Assembly: GCF_001457815.1 (NCBI RefSeq)
Contig: NZ_LN898217.1
Location: 248,001-312,000 of the forward strand
Reading direction: 5' to 3'
DNA length: 64,000 nucleotides
Source: Vitreoscilla massiliensis
GTDB lineage: Bacteria > Pseudomonadota > Gammaproteobacteria > Burkholderiales > Neisseriaceae
A program made the position numbers and the translations under genes. Shown in pieces: positions 49,922 through 59,600 of the stretch. Every line of letters starts with the position of its first letter. The first letter of the stretch is position 1. The notes below the pieces were generated by a model, which worked only from the letters and a program-made list of their open reading frames with translations, ran no database searches and had not been told where the DNA came from.

Positions 49922-49940
49922 TGTAGACCTTGTTTTTTTT
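49906..49940 (+). terminator. Terminator of secE-nusG
   Basis: AAACAAGGTCTA (49906-49917) and TAGACCTTGTTT (49924-49935) are perfect 12-bp arms around 6 bases, and the T run continues to 49940. Confidence 0.85.
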
Positions 49941-49984
49941 GGGAAGCGGATGGTCCGCGTTATACCCACTATCGGAGAATCAAA

Positions 49985-50416
49985 GTGGCAAAAAAAGTTG
50001 TAGGCTACATTAAACTGCAAATTGGTGCAGGTAAAGCCAATCCATCACCTCCAGTTGGTCCAGCATTGGGTCAACGTGGTTTGAACATCATGGAATTCTG
50101 TAAAGCGTTCAATGCCCAAACTCAAGGCATGGAGCCAGGTTTGCCAGTACCAGTAGTGATTACTGCGTACGCTGACAAATCATTCACTTTCGTGATGAAA
50201 ACCCCTCCAGCATCTGTGTTGTTGAAAAAAGCAGCCGGCTTGCAAAAAGGCTCTTCTAATCCATTGACCAACAAAGTGGGTAAAATCACTCGTGCTCAAG
50301 TGGAAGAAATTGCCAAAACCAAAGAACCTGATTTGACTGGCGCTGACTTGGATGCAAAAGTACGCATCATCGCTGGTACTGCTCGTTCTATGGGTATTGA
50401 AGTGGAGGGCGTGTAA
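49985..50416 (+). CDS. rplK: Ribosomal protein L11
   Basis: This 143-residue protein belongs to the GTPase-associated centre of the 50S subunit. KVVGYIKLQIGAGKANPSPPVGPALGQRG at the start and the RNA-binding C-terminal domain (ending GTARSMGIEVEGV) are typical. The start is GTG 49985 with GGAG upstream. rplA follows without a gap. Confidence 0.98.
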   Translation: MAKKVVGYIKLQIGAGKANPSPPVGPALGQRGLNIMEFCKAFNAQTQGMEPGLPVPVVITAYADKSFTFVMKTPPASVLLKKAAGLQKGSSNPLTNKVGKITRAQVEEIAKTKEPDLTGADLDAKVRIIAGTARSMGIEVEGV

Positions 50417-51109
50417 ATGGCTAAGATTTCTAAACGTTTGCAAGCTTTGCGCGCTTCTGTAGACAGCAACAAATTGTATGCTATCGACGAAGCCATCACT
50501 ACCGTTAAAACTGGCGCGACTGCTAAATTTGACGAATCTATCGACGTTGCGATTAACTTGGGTGTTGACCCTCGTAAATCTGACCAAGTGGTTCGTGGCG
50601 CAGTGGTGTTGCCTAAAGGTACTGGTAAAACCACTCGCGTGGCTGTGTTCACCCAAGGTGCTAACGCAGACGCTGCTCGTGAAGCCGGTGCTGACATCGT
50701 TGGTATGGAAGAGTTGGCTGATGAAGTGAAAAAAGGCAACATGGATTTTGATGTTGTGATCGCTTCTCCAGATGCTATGCGCATTGTTGGCCAATTGGGT
50801 ACCATCTTGGGCCCACGTGGTTTGATGCCTAACCCTAAAGTAGGTACTGTGACTCCTAACGTTGCTGAAGCAGTTAAAAATGCCAAAGCCGGTCAAGTTC
50901 AATACCGTACTGATAAAGCAGGTATCATTCACGCTACCATCGGTCGCGCTTCTTTCGCTGAAGCTGACTTGCGTGAAAACTTCAATGCATTGTTGGACGC
51001 TTTGGTAAAAGCAAAACCTGCTGCTGCCAAAGGCCAATATGTGAAAAAAATCGCCGTTTCAAGCACTATGGGCTTGGGCGTGCGTGTTGATACTGCCAGT
51101 ACCAACTAA
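50417..51109 (+). CDS. rplA: Ribosomal protein L1
   Basis: This 230-residue protein forms the L1 stalk and in many bacteria represses its own rplKA message. The core KFDESIDVAINLGVDPRKSDQ and LGPRGLMPNPKVGTV are present, with length as expected. It starts directly after the rplK stop, with the ribosome site inside rplK's last codons. Confidence 0.98.
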   Translation: MAKISKRLQALRASVDSNKLYAIDEAITTVKTGATAKFDESIDVAINLGVDPRKSDQVVRGAVVLPKGTGKTTRVAVFTQGANADAAREAGADIVGMEELADEVKKGNMDFDVVIASPDAMRIVGQLGTILGPRGLMPNPKVGTVTPNVAEAVKNAKAGQVQYRTDKAGIIHATIGRASFAEADLRENFNALLDALVKAKPAAAKGQYVKKIAVSSTMGLGVRVDTASTN

Positions 51110-51120
51110 TTAAGTTTTGG

Positions 51121-51153
51121 AGCGGCTTGTGAGTCATTTACAGGCCGCTTTAT
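51121..51153 (+). terminator. Imperfect DUS hairpin after rplA
   Basis: AGCGGCTTGT and an exact TTACAGGCCGCT (51138-51149) face each other and are followed by TTATT. One arm is degenerate, so termination may be partial, allowing some read-through into rplJL. Confidence 0.55.
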
Positions 51154-51338
51154 TGGGCTACTTATTTAAGTAGATGTCCAAGACCGTAGGGATCCGCAAG
51201 GATTTAAACTTACCCTACGCAGACGGTAGTCCCGAAATTGATTGTGTTACAAACATCTGTTTGTAAAATGTCTTTTTCTTGGTTGCCGAGCTGGGGAAAC
51301 ACTTCGGTGTTTCGATTATTAACAGTGGGAGGTAGACC
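51154..51338 (+). promoter_or_regulatory. L10 leader of the rplJL operon
   Basis: This 185-base untranslated stretch precedes rplJ. It holds paired segments GTAGGG and CCCTAC (around 51188 and 51213), a 9-bp hairpin TTACAAACA/TGTTTGTAA (51247-51266) and a UUCG-capped hairpin GAAACAC/GTGTTTC (51296-51313) close to the ribosome site. In other bacteria L10-L12 binds such a leader to repress translation. Position and structure support the same role; the exact binding site is inferred. Confidence 0.62.
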
Positions 51339-51839
51339 TTGAGTCTCAATATTGAAGCCAAAAAGGCCACCGTTGAAGGCATTGCAGCTGGTATCGCAAA
51401 TGCCCAAACATTGGTGATCGCCGAGTATCGTGGTATCAGTGTTGCCAATTTGACCGAATTGCGTGCGAATGCTCGTAAAGAGGGCGTGTACTTACACGTA
51501 TTGAAAAACACTTTGGTACGCCGTGCTGTAGAAGGTACTTCATTTGCTGCATTGGCTGACCAAATGGTTGGTCCATTGATTTATGCTGCATCTGAAGATG
51601 CTGTTGCTGCCGCTAAAGTATTACACCAGTTCTCTAAAAAAGACGACAAAATTGTTGTTAAAGCCGGTGTTTACAATGGCGATTTGTTGGATGTTGCTCA
51701 AGTAGCTGAATTAGCCTCAATTCCTTCACAAGAAGAATTGTTGGCCAAATTGTTGGGTGTTATGCAAGCGCCAGTTTCTGGCTTTGCTCGCGCCTTGGCT
51801 GCTTTGGCTGCAAAAAACGCAGAAACCGAAGCCGCATAA
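51339..51839 (+). CDS. rplJ: Ribosomal protein L10
   Basis: This 166-residue protein anchors the L7/L12 stalk. LNIEAKKATVEGIAAGIANAQTLVIAEYRGI and RKEGVYLHVLKNTLVRRAV are typical. The start is TTG 51339, preceded by GGGAGGT at ideal spacing; no ATG or GTG start lies at the right place. The strong site with a weak start codon, under an L10 leader, fits translational autoregulation. Confidence 0.96.
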   Translation: MSLNIEAKKATVEGIAAGIANAQTLVIAEYRGISVANLTELRANARKEGVYLHVLKNTLVRRAVEGTSFAALADQMVGPLIYAASEDAVAAAKVLHQFSKKDDKIVVKAGVYNGDLLDVAQVAELASIPSQEELLAKLLGVMQAPVSGFARALAALAAKNAETEAA

Positions 51840-51884
51840 TTTACATTTGATTTATTTGAATTAAGATTTTAGGAGTTTAATAGC

Positions 51885-52256
51885 ATGGCTATTACTAAAG
51901 AAGACATTTTAGAAGCAGTTGCTGGTTTGACCGTTATGGAATTGAACGACTTGGTTAAAGCGTTCGAAGAAAAATTTGGCGTTTCTGCTGCTGCTTTGGC
52001 AGTTGCTGGTGGCGCTGCTGCTGGTGCAGCTGCTGCTGAAGAAAAAACTGAGTTCGACGTTGTATTGACTGCAGCTGGCGACCAAAAAGTTGGCGTGATC
52101 AAAGTGGTACGTGCTATCACTGGCTTGGGCTTGAAAGAAGCCAAAGACATGGTTGACGGCGCACCTAAAACTGTTAAAGAAGGTGTTTCTCAAGCAGAAG
52201 CTGACGACATCGCTAAACAATTGACTGAAGCTGGTGCTAAAGTCGAAATCAAATAA
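51885..52256 (+). CDS. rplL: Ribosomal protein L7/L12
   Basis: This 123-residue protein forms the multicopy stalk that recruits translation GTPases. It has the N-terminal dimer helices, an Ala-rich hinge (GGAAAGAAAAEEK) and the C-terminal domain KVGVIKVVRAITGLGLKEAKDMV. AGGAG precedes ATG 51885. Confidence 0.98.
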   Translation: MAITKEDILEAVAGLTVMELNDLVKAFEEKFGVSAAALAVAGGAAAGAAAAEEKTEFDVVLTAAGDQKVGVIKVVRAITGLGLKEAKDMVDGAPKTVKEGVSQAEADDIAKQLTEAGAKVEIK

Positions 52257-52272
52257 GCTGATTTAAGCTGAC

Positions 52273-52299
52273 AGGCTGGCAGTTATACTGCCGGCCTTA
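52273..52299 (+). terminator. Attenuator-like hairpin between rplL and rpoB
   Basis: AGGCTGGCAG (52273-52282) and CTGCCGGCCT (52288-52297) pair with one G-T wobble around 5 bases, but only a short TTATTT follows. In E. coli a partial terminator at this place sets the ratio of ribosomal protein to polymerase mRNA; the same is inferred here. Confidence 0.68.
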
Positions 52300-52397
52300 T
52301 TTCGCTTCTTGCATAGGGTTATTAAAACTGGGCATTTCGGCGAAGTGTTTAGTCTTAACAGCCTGCCAAAAACCATCCATTCATTGGAGCTTCTTAC

Positions 52398-55300
52398 ATG
52401 AGTTACTCATTTACTGAGAAAAAACGCATCCGCAAAAGCTTTGCAAAACGTGAAAACGTTTTAGATTTTCCGTTTTTGCTTGCAACTCAATTGGATTCTT
52501 ACGCTTCATTTTTGCAGCTAAATACCCCATTTGACCAACGCAAAGATGAGGGCTTACAGGCCGCATTCTCATCGATTTTCCCTATCGTTAGCCACAATGG
52601 CCATGCGCGTTTGGAATTTGTACATTACATTTTGGGTGAACCTGTATTTGATATCCAAGAGTGCCAAATGCGCGGCATTACCTTTGCCGCCCCACTGCGC
52701 GCACGCATCCGTTTGGTAATCAATGATCGTGAAGCTTCTAAACCAACGGTAAAAGAAGTTCGCGAGAATGAAGTGTACATGGGTGAAATCCCATTGATGA
52801 CGCCTAGTGGCTCATTTGTAATCAATGGTACTGAACGCGTTATCGTATCGCAATTGCACCGTTCGCCTGGTGTGTTCTTTGAACACGACCGTGGTAAAAC
52901 CCACTCATCAGGTAAATTGTTGTTCTCAGCTCGCATCATTCCTTACCGTGGTTCATGGTTGGATTTTGAGTTTGATCCAAAAGACTTGTTGTACTTCCGT
53001 ATCGACCGTCGCCGTAAAATGCCTGTGACCATTTTGCTCAAAGCATTGGGTTACGACGCTGAAACCATCTTAACCATGTTCTATGACAAAGATGCGTTCC
53101 ATTTGAGCGACAAAGGCATCGAACAAGAGTTGGTATTGGGTCGCTTGAAAGGCGAAGTTGCCAAAATCGACGTTATCGACAAAGACGGTAATTTGATTGT
53201 TGCCAAAGGCAAACGCTTCACTGCTAAGTCTGTGCGCGATTTGAGCAACGCCGGTATCGAACGCTTGAATGTTGATTTCGAGAGCTTGATTGGCAAAGTA
53301 TTGGCCAAAGATGTCATCAATCCATTGACTGGCGAAGTGATTGCCAAAGCCAATGACGAATTGACTGAAGAAATCTTGGTGCAATTCCAATTGCACGAAA
53401 TCGAAAAAATCGAAACCTTGTTCATCAATGAATTAGACCAAGGTGGCTACATCGCCAATACCTTGCGCGTTGATGAAGTGGAAACCCAATTGCAAGCACG
53501 TGTGGCGATTTACCGCATGATGCGCCCTGGTGAACCACCTACCGAAGATGCGGTAGAACAATTGTTTAACCGTTTGTTCTTCAGCCACGACAGCTATGAC
53601 TTGTCACGCGTTGGTCGCATGAAATTCAACAAACGCACGTACGAACACAAATTGGATGAGAAATCACCATTGTGGTATCGCACCATGATTGAAGAATTGT
53701 CTGCGTTGACCAACGACAAAAACTTTGTCTTGACCAATGAAGACATCGTGATTTCGATTGCGACTTTGGTGGAATTGCGCAATGGCCATGGCGAAGTAGA
53801 CGACATTGACCACTTGGGTAACCGTCGTGTGCGTTCAGTAGGTGAGTTGGCTGAAAACCAATTCCGTTCTGGCTTGGCGCGTGTTGAACGTGCTGTGAAA
53901 GAGCGTTTGAACCAAGCTGAATCAGACAATTTGATGCCGCATGACTTGATCAATGCCAAACCTGTTTCGGCTGCAATCAAAGAATTCTTCGGTTCTAGCC
54001 AATTGTCTCAGTTTATGGACCAAACCAACCCATTGTCTGAAGTGACACACAAACGTCGTGTCTCTGCTTTGGGCCCCGGTGGTTTGACGCGTGAACGCGC
54101 AGGCTTTGAAGTGCGTGACGTACACCCAACCCATTACGGTCGTGTGTGCCCGATTGAAACACCAGAGGGTCCAAACATTGGTTTGATCAACTCTTTGTCT
54201 GTTTACGCGCGTACCAATGAATACGGTTTCTTGGAAACCCCATACCGCCGTGTGATAGACAGCAAAGTAACCGACCAAATCGATTACTTGTCTGCCATCG
54301 AAGAAGGCCGCTATGTGATTGCACAGGCGAATGCCGAGTTGGACAAAGAAGGTCAATTGACCGATGAATTGGTGACTTGCCGTGAAAAAGGCGAAACCAT
54401 TTTGGCCACCCCTGATCGCGTGCAATACATGGACGTGGCAACAGGTCAGGTGGTATCGGTAGCAGCATCATTGATTCCATTCTTGGAACACGATGACGCC
54501 AACCGTGCATTGATGGGTGCCAACATGCAACGTCAAGCTGTGCCTTGCTTGCGTGCGGACAAACCATTGGTAGGTACCGGTATTGAACGCTCTGTGGCGG
54601 TTGACTCTGCGACTGCCGTGGTTGCGCGTCGTGGCGGTGTGGTTGAGTCTGTGGATGCGGGTCGCGTGGTGATTCGTGTGCACGATGATGAAGCGATTGC
54701 TGGTGAAGTGGGTGTCGACATCTACAACTTGGTGAAATACACCCGTTCTAACCAATCGACTAACATCAACCAACGTCCAGTTGTGAACAAAGGTGACATC
54801 TTGGCCCGCGGTGACGTGGTGGCTGACGGTGCTTCTACCGACTTAGGTGAATTGGCTTTGGGTCAAAACATGACCATCGCCTTCATGCCTTGGAATGGTT
54901 ACAACTACGAAGACTCAATTTTGATTTCTGAAAAAGTGGTAGCAGAAGACCGCTATACCACCATCCACATCGAAGAATTGAATGTGGTGGCGCGCGATAC
55001 CAAATTGGGCGCAGAAGAAATCACCCGTGACATTCCGAACCTGTCTGAACGCATGCAAAACCGTTTGGATGAATCCGGTATTGTTTACATCGGTGCTGAA
55101 GTAGAAGCTGGCGACGTGTTGGTGGGCAAGGTAACACCTAAAGGTGAAACCCAATTAACCCCTGAAGAAAAATTGTTGCGTGCTATTTTCGGTGAAAAAG
55201 CTTCTGACGTAAAAGATACTTCATTGCGCATGCCTACAGGCATGAGCGGTACGGTGATTGACGTCCAAGTGTTCACCCGTGAAGGCATTGAACGTGACAA

Positions 55301-56570
55301 ACGTGCTCAATCCATCATTGATGCGGAATTGAAACGCTACCGCAAAGACTTGAACGATCAAATGCGCATTTTCAATAACGATGCATTTGACCGTATCGAG
55401 CGCATGATTGTTGGACAAGTTGCCAATGGTGGCCCTATGCGTTTGGTTAAAGGCACTGCCATTACCAAAGAATACTTGGGCAGCATTGAAAACAAACACG
55501 AGTGGTTTGACATCCGTTTGGCCGATGAATCATTGGCAAAACAATTGGAATTGACCAAACTGAGCTTGGCACAGAAGTACGAAGAAGCCGACGCCATGTA
55601 CGAGATCAAGAAGAAAAAATTGACTCAAGGCGACGAATTGCAACCTGGCGTTCAAAAAATGGTGAAAGTATTCATCGCCATCAAACGTCGTTTGCAAGCC
55701 GGTGACAAAATGGCGGGTCGACATGGTAACAAAGGTGTGGTTTCACGCATCTTGCCAGTAGAAGACATGCCTTACTTGGCAGATGGCCGTACCGTAGACA
55801 TCGTATTGAACCCATTGGGTGTACCGTCTCGTATGAACATCGGTCAGATTTTGGAAGTGCATTTGGGTTGGGCTGCCAAAGGTATTGGTGAACGCATCAA
55901 CAAGATGTTGGTAGAACAACGTCAAGTGGCCGAATTGCGTGCTTACTTTGAGAAGTTGTACAACACCAGCGGTAAGCAAGAAAACTTGGATGAGTTGACC
56001 GATGCTGAAATCATGAACTTGGCGCAACACTTGCGTCGCGGCATGACTTTTGCCTCTCCAGTGTTCGACGGTGCCGATGAAGCCGAAATCAAAAACATGT
56101 TGGAATTGGCTTACCCAAGCGAAGACCCAGACATGGAAAAATTGGGCTTTAACAGCACCAAAACCCAAATCACTTTGTACGATGGCCGTACCGGTGAAGC
56201 GTTTGACCGTCATGTGACTGTGGGTGTGATGCATTACTTGAAACTGCATCACTTGGTAGACGAAAAAATGCATGCTCGTTCTACTGGCCCTTACAGCTTG
56301 GTGACACAACAACCATTGGGTGGTAAAGCCCAATTCGGTGGTCAGCGTTTCGGTGAGATGGAGGTGTGGGCACTGGAAGCTTACGGTGCTGCATACACCT
56401 TACAAGAGATGTTAACTGTGAAATCCGATGACGTGGTTGGCCGTACCAAAATGTACGAAAACATCGTTAAAGGTGAACACAAAATCGATGCTGGTATGCC
56501 AGAGTCGTTCAATGTATTGGTGAAAGAGATCCGATCATTGGGCTTGGATATCGATTTAGAGCGTTACTAA
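52398..56570 (+). CDS. rpoB: RNA polymerase beta subunit
   Basis: This 1390-residue subunit has full proteobacterial length. The rifampicin region (FFGSSQLSQFMDQTNPLSEVTHKRR) is intact with wild-type residues at the usual resistance positions, and the C-terminal RPGxGKxxFGGQRFGEMEVWALE-type stretch is present. A DUS at 52554-52564 is read as LQAA near residue 54 in the N-terminal lobe. GGAG precedes ATG 52398. rpoC follows after a 54-base gap that holds a long palindrome. Confidence 0.98.
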   Translation: MSYSFTEKKRIRKSFAKRENVLDFPFLLATQLDSYASFLQLNTPFDQRKDEGLQAAFSSIFPIVSHNGHARLEFVHYILGEPVFDIQECQMRGITFAAPLRARIRLVINDREASKPTVKEVRENEVYMGEIPLMTPSGSFVINGTERVIVSQLHRSPGVFFEHDRGKTHSSGKLLFSARIIPYRGSWLDFEFDPKDLLYFRIDRRRKMPVTILLKALGYDAETILTMFYDKDAFHLSDKGIEQELVLGRLKGEVAKIDVIDKDGNLIVAKGKRFTAKSVRDLSNAGIERLNVDFESLIGKVLAKDVINPLTGEVIAKANDELTEEILVQFQLHEIEKIETLFINELDQGGYIANTLRVDEVETQLQARVAIYRMMRPGEPPTEDAVEQLFNRLFFSHDSYDLSRVGRMKFNKRTYEHKLDEKSPLWYRTMIEELSALTNDKNFVLTNEDIVISIATLVELRNGHGEVDDIDHLGNRRVRSVGELAENQFRSGLARVERAVKERLNQAESDNLMPHDLINAKPVSAAIKEFFGSSQLSQFMDQTNPLSEVTHKRRVSALGPGGLTRERAGFEVRDVHPTHYGRVCPIETPEGPNIGLINSLSVYARTNEYGFLETPYRRVIDSKVTDQIDYLSAIEEGRYVIAQANAELDKEGQLTDELVTCREKGETILATPDRVQYMDVATGQVVSVAASLIPFLEHDDANRALMGANMQRQAVPCLRADKPLVGTGIERSVAVDSATAVVARRGGVVESVDAGRVVIRVHDDEAIAGEVGVDIYNLVKYTRSNQSTNINQRPVVNKGDILARGDVVADGASTDLGELALGQNMTIAFMPWNGYNYEDSILISEKVVAEDRYTTIHIEELNVVARDTKLGAEEITRDIPNLSERMQNRLDESGIVYIGAEVEAGDVLVGKVTPKGETQLTPEEKLLRAIFGEKASDVKDTSLRMPTGMSGTVIDVQVFTREGIERDKRAQSIIDAELKRYRKDLNDQMRIFNNDAFDRIERMIVGQVANGGPMRLVKGTAITKEYLGSIENKHEWFDIRLADESLAKQLELTKLSLAQKYEEADAMYEIKKKKLTQGDELQPGVQKMVKVFIAIKRRLQAGDKMAGRHGNKGVVSRILPVEDMPYLADGRTVDIVLNPLGVPSRMNIGQILEVHLGWAAKGIGERINKMLVEQRQVAELRAYFEKLYNTSGKQENLDELTDAEIMNLAQHLRRGMTFASPVFDGADEAEIKNMLELAYPSEDPDMEKLGFNSTKTQITLYDGRTGEAFDRHVTVGVMHYLKLHHLVDEKMHARSTGPYSLVTQQPLGGKAQFGGQRFGEMEVWALEAYGAAYTLQEMLTVKSDDVVGRTKMYENIVKGEHKIDAGMPESFNVLVKEIRSLGLDIDLERY

Positions 56571-56579
56571 TTGTGGCAA

Positions 56580-56607
56580 ACGCGTTACAGGCCGGCCTGT
56601 AACGCGT
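56580..56607. repeat. 28-bp perfect palindrome of two fused DUS words, between rpoB and rpoC
   Basis: ACGCGTTACAGGCC is followed directly by its exact complement GGCCTGTAACGCGT. Each half carries the uptake core (GGCCTGTAA) but they share the central GC pairs, so neither is a complete 11-mer. There is no T-tract. It lies 17 bases before the rpoC start codon. Confidence 0.85.
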
Positions 56608-56624
56608 CAACAACTGGAGCTAAA

Positions 56625-59600
56625 ATGAAAGCTTTGTTAGATTTATTTAACCCCTTGCAAGGTGCAGGTGCAGATGATGAATTTGATGCCATCAAAATTG
56701 GTATCGCATCACCTGAAACCATACGCTCATGGTCGTATGGCGAAGTTAAAAAACCTGAAACCATCAACTACCGTACGTTCAAGCCTGAACGCGATGGTTT
56801 GTTCTGTGCCAAAATTTTTGGCCCAGTGAAAGACTACGAATGTTTGTGCGGTAAGTACAAACGTTTGAAATTCAAAGGCGTGACCTGCGAAAAATGTGGC
56901 GTGGAAGTGACTTTGTCCAAAGTACGCCGTGAACGCATGGGTCACATCGAATTGGCTTCACCTGTAGCGCACATCTGGTTCTTGAAATCATTGCCATCTC
57001 GTTTGGGCATGGTTTTGGACATGACTTTGCGTGACATCGAACGCATTTTGTACTTTGAAGCCTTTGTGGTAACCGATCCTGGTTTGACTTCTTTGCAACG
57101 CCGTCAATTGTTGACCGAAGAAGACTATTACGAAAACTTGGACGAATACGGCGAAGAATTTGAAGCGAAAATGGGTGCAGAAGGTGTGCGTGAATTGTTG
57201 CGTACCCTCGACATCGAAAACGAAATTCAAGTATTGCGTCAAGAGTTGGAATCGACTGGTTCTGACACCAAAATCAAAAAAATTGCGAAACGTTTGAAAG
57301 TATTGGAAGCGTTCCAACGCTCAGGTATGAAACTTGAGTGGATGATTATGGATGTATTGCCAGTATTGCCACCTGATTTGCGTCCATTGGTGCCGTTGGA
57401 TGGTGGTCGTTTTGCCACTTCTGACTTGAACGATTTGTACCGCCGCGTGATTAACCGTAACAACCGTTTGAAACGTTTGTTGGAATTGCGTGCACCAGAC
57501 ATCATCGTGCGCAATGAAAAACGCATGTTGCAAGAAGCAGTAGACTCATTGTTGGACAATGGCCGTCGCGGTAAAGCGATGACGGGCGCCAACAAACGTC
57601 CATTGAAATCTTTGGCAGACATGATTAAAGGTAAGGGCGGTCGCTTCCGTCAGAACTTGCTGGGTAAACGTGTGGACTATTCAGGCCGCTCTGTGATTAC
57701 CGTAGGTCCTTACTTGCGTTTGCACCAATGTGGTTTGCCTAAAAAAATGGCATTGGAATTGTTCAAACCATTCATTTTCCATAAATTGGAAAAATTGGAA
57801 TTGGCCAACTCCATCAAACAAGCGAAAAAATTGGTAGAGCAAGAAGTGCCAGAAGTTTGGGACATCTTGGAAGACGTGATTCGCGAACATCCAATCATGT
57901 TGAACCGTGCACCTACCTTGCACCGTTTGGGTATTCAAGCGTTTGAACCGATCTTGATTGAAGGCAAAGCCATTCAATTGCACCCACTCGTTTGTGCGGC
58001 ATTCAATGCCGACTTCGACGGTGACCAAATGGCGGTACACGTACCATTGTCTTTGGAAGCACAAGAAGAAGCACGCACCTTGATGTTGGCTTCTAACAAT
58101 GTGTTGTCTCCAGCCAATGGTGAGCCTATCATCGTACCTTCTCAAGACATCGTCTTGGGTCTGTATTACATGACGCGTGACAAGATTAACGGTAAAGGCG
58201 AAGGCATCATGTTTGCCGACGTCAAAGAAGTACACCGTGCTTATCAAACACGCCAAGTGGAATTGGGTACCAAATGTATCGTGCGTTTGACCGAATACGT
58301 GAAAAACGAACAAGGTGGTTTCGATCCTGTTGTGAATCGTTACGAAACCACGGTTGGTCGCGCGATTTTGTCGACCTTGTTGCCTAAAGGTTTGAGTTTC
58401 TCTCACGTCAACAAAGCGTTGAAGAAAAAAGAAATCTCTAAACTGATTAACGCCTCGTTCCGTCAATGTGGTTTGCGCGACACCGTGATTTTCGCCGACC
58501 ATTTGATGTACACCGGTTATGCGTACTCAACCCGCGGTGGTATTTCGATTTGCGTAGACGACATGGAAGTGCCTGCAGCGAAAGCGCAATTGTTGGGCGA
58601 AGCCAATGCCGAAGTGAAAGAAATCGAAGAGCAATACCGTCAAGGTTTGGTAACCAATGGCGAACGCTATAACAAAGTGGTCGACATCTGGGGCCGTACT
58701 GGTGACAAGATCGCCAAAGCGATGATGGACAACTTGTCTGTGGACAAAGTGTTTGACCGCGACGGTAATGAAGTGGACCAAGAATCGTTCAACTCCATTT
58801 ACATGATGGCCGACTCTGGTGCCCGTGGTTCGCCAGCACAGATCAAACAGTTGTCAGGTATGCGTGGTTTGATGGCGAAACCAGATGGTTCGATTATCGA
58901 AACCCCAATTACCTCTAACTTCCGTGAAGGCTTAACAGTATTACAATACTTTATTTCCACTCACGGTGCGCGTAAAGGTTTGGCCGATACGGCGTTGAAA
59001 ACAGCGAACTCAGGTTACTTGACCCGTCGTTTGGTCGATGTGACCCAAGACTTGGTGGTCATCGAAGACGATTGCGGTACCAGCGATGGTTTCGTGATGA
59101 AAGCCGTGGTACAAGGCGGTGACGTGATTGAACCATTGCGCGACCGTATTTTGGGCCGTGTAACAGCTGAAGACGTGGTAGACCCGATTACCAATGCAAC
59201 TTTGGTAGAGTCTGGCACCATGTTGACCGAAGCCTTGGTTAACGAAATCGACAACTCAGGTGTCGATGAGGTGAAAGTACGCACCCCAATTACTTGTAAA
59301 ACCCGTTATGGCTTGTGCGCGAAATGTTACGGCCGTGACTTGGCACGCGGTAAATTGGTGAACACTGGTGAAGCAGTCGGCGTGATTGCAGCGCAATCGA
59401 TTGGTGAACCGGGTACACAGTTGACCATGCGTACCTTCCACATTGGTGGTGCAGCGTCTCGAGCAGCCGCAGCGACCCAAGTAGAGTCTAAATCTAACGG
59501 TACGGCACGTTTCTCTAGCCAAATGCGTTATGTTGCCAACAACAAAGGCGAGTTGATTGTCATCGGCCGTTCTTGTGAAGTGGTGATTCATGATGATGTC

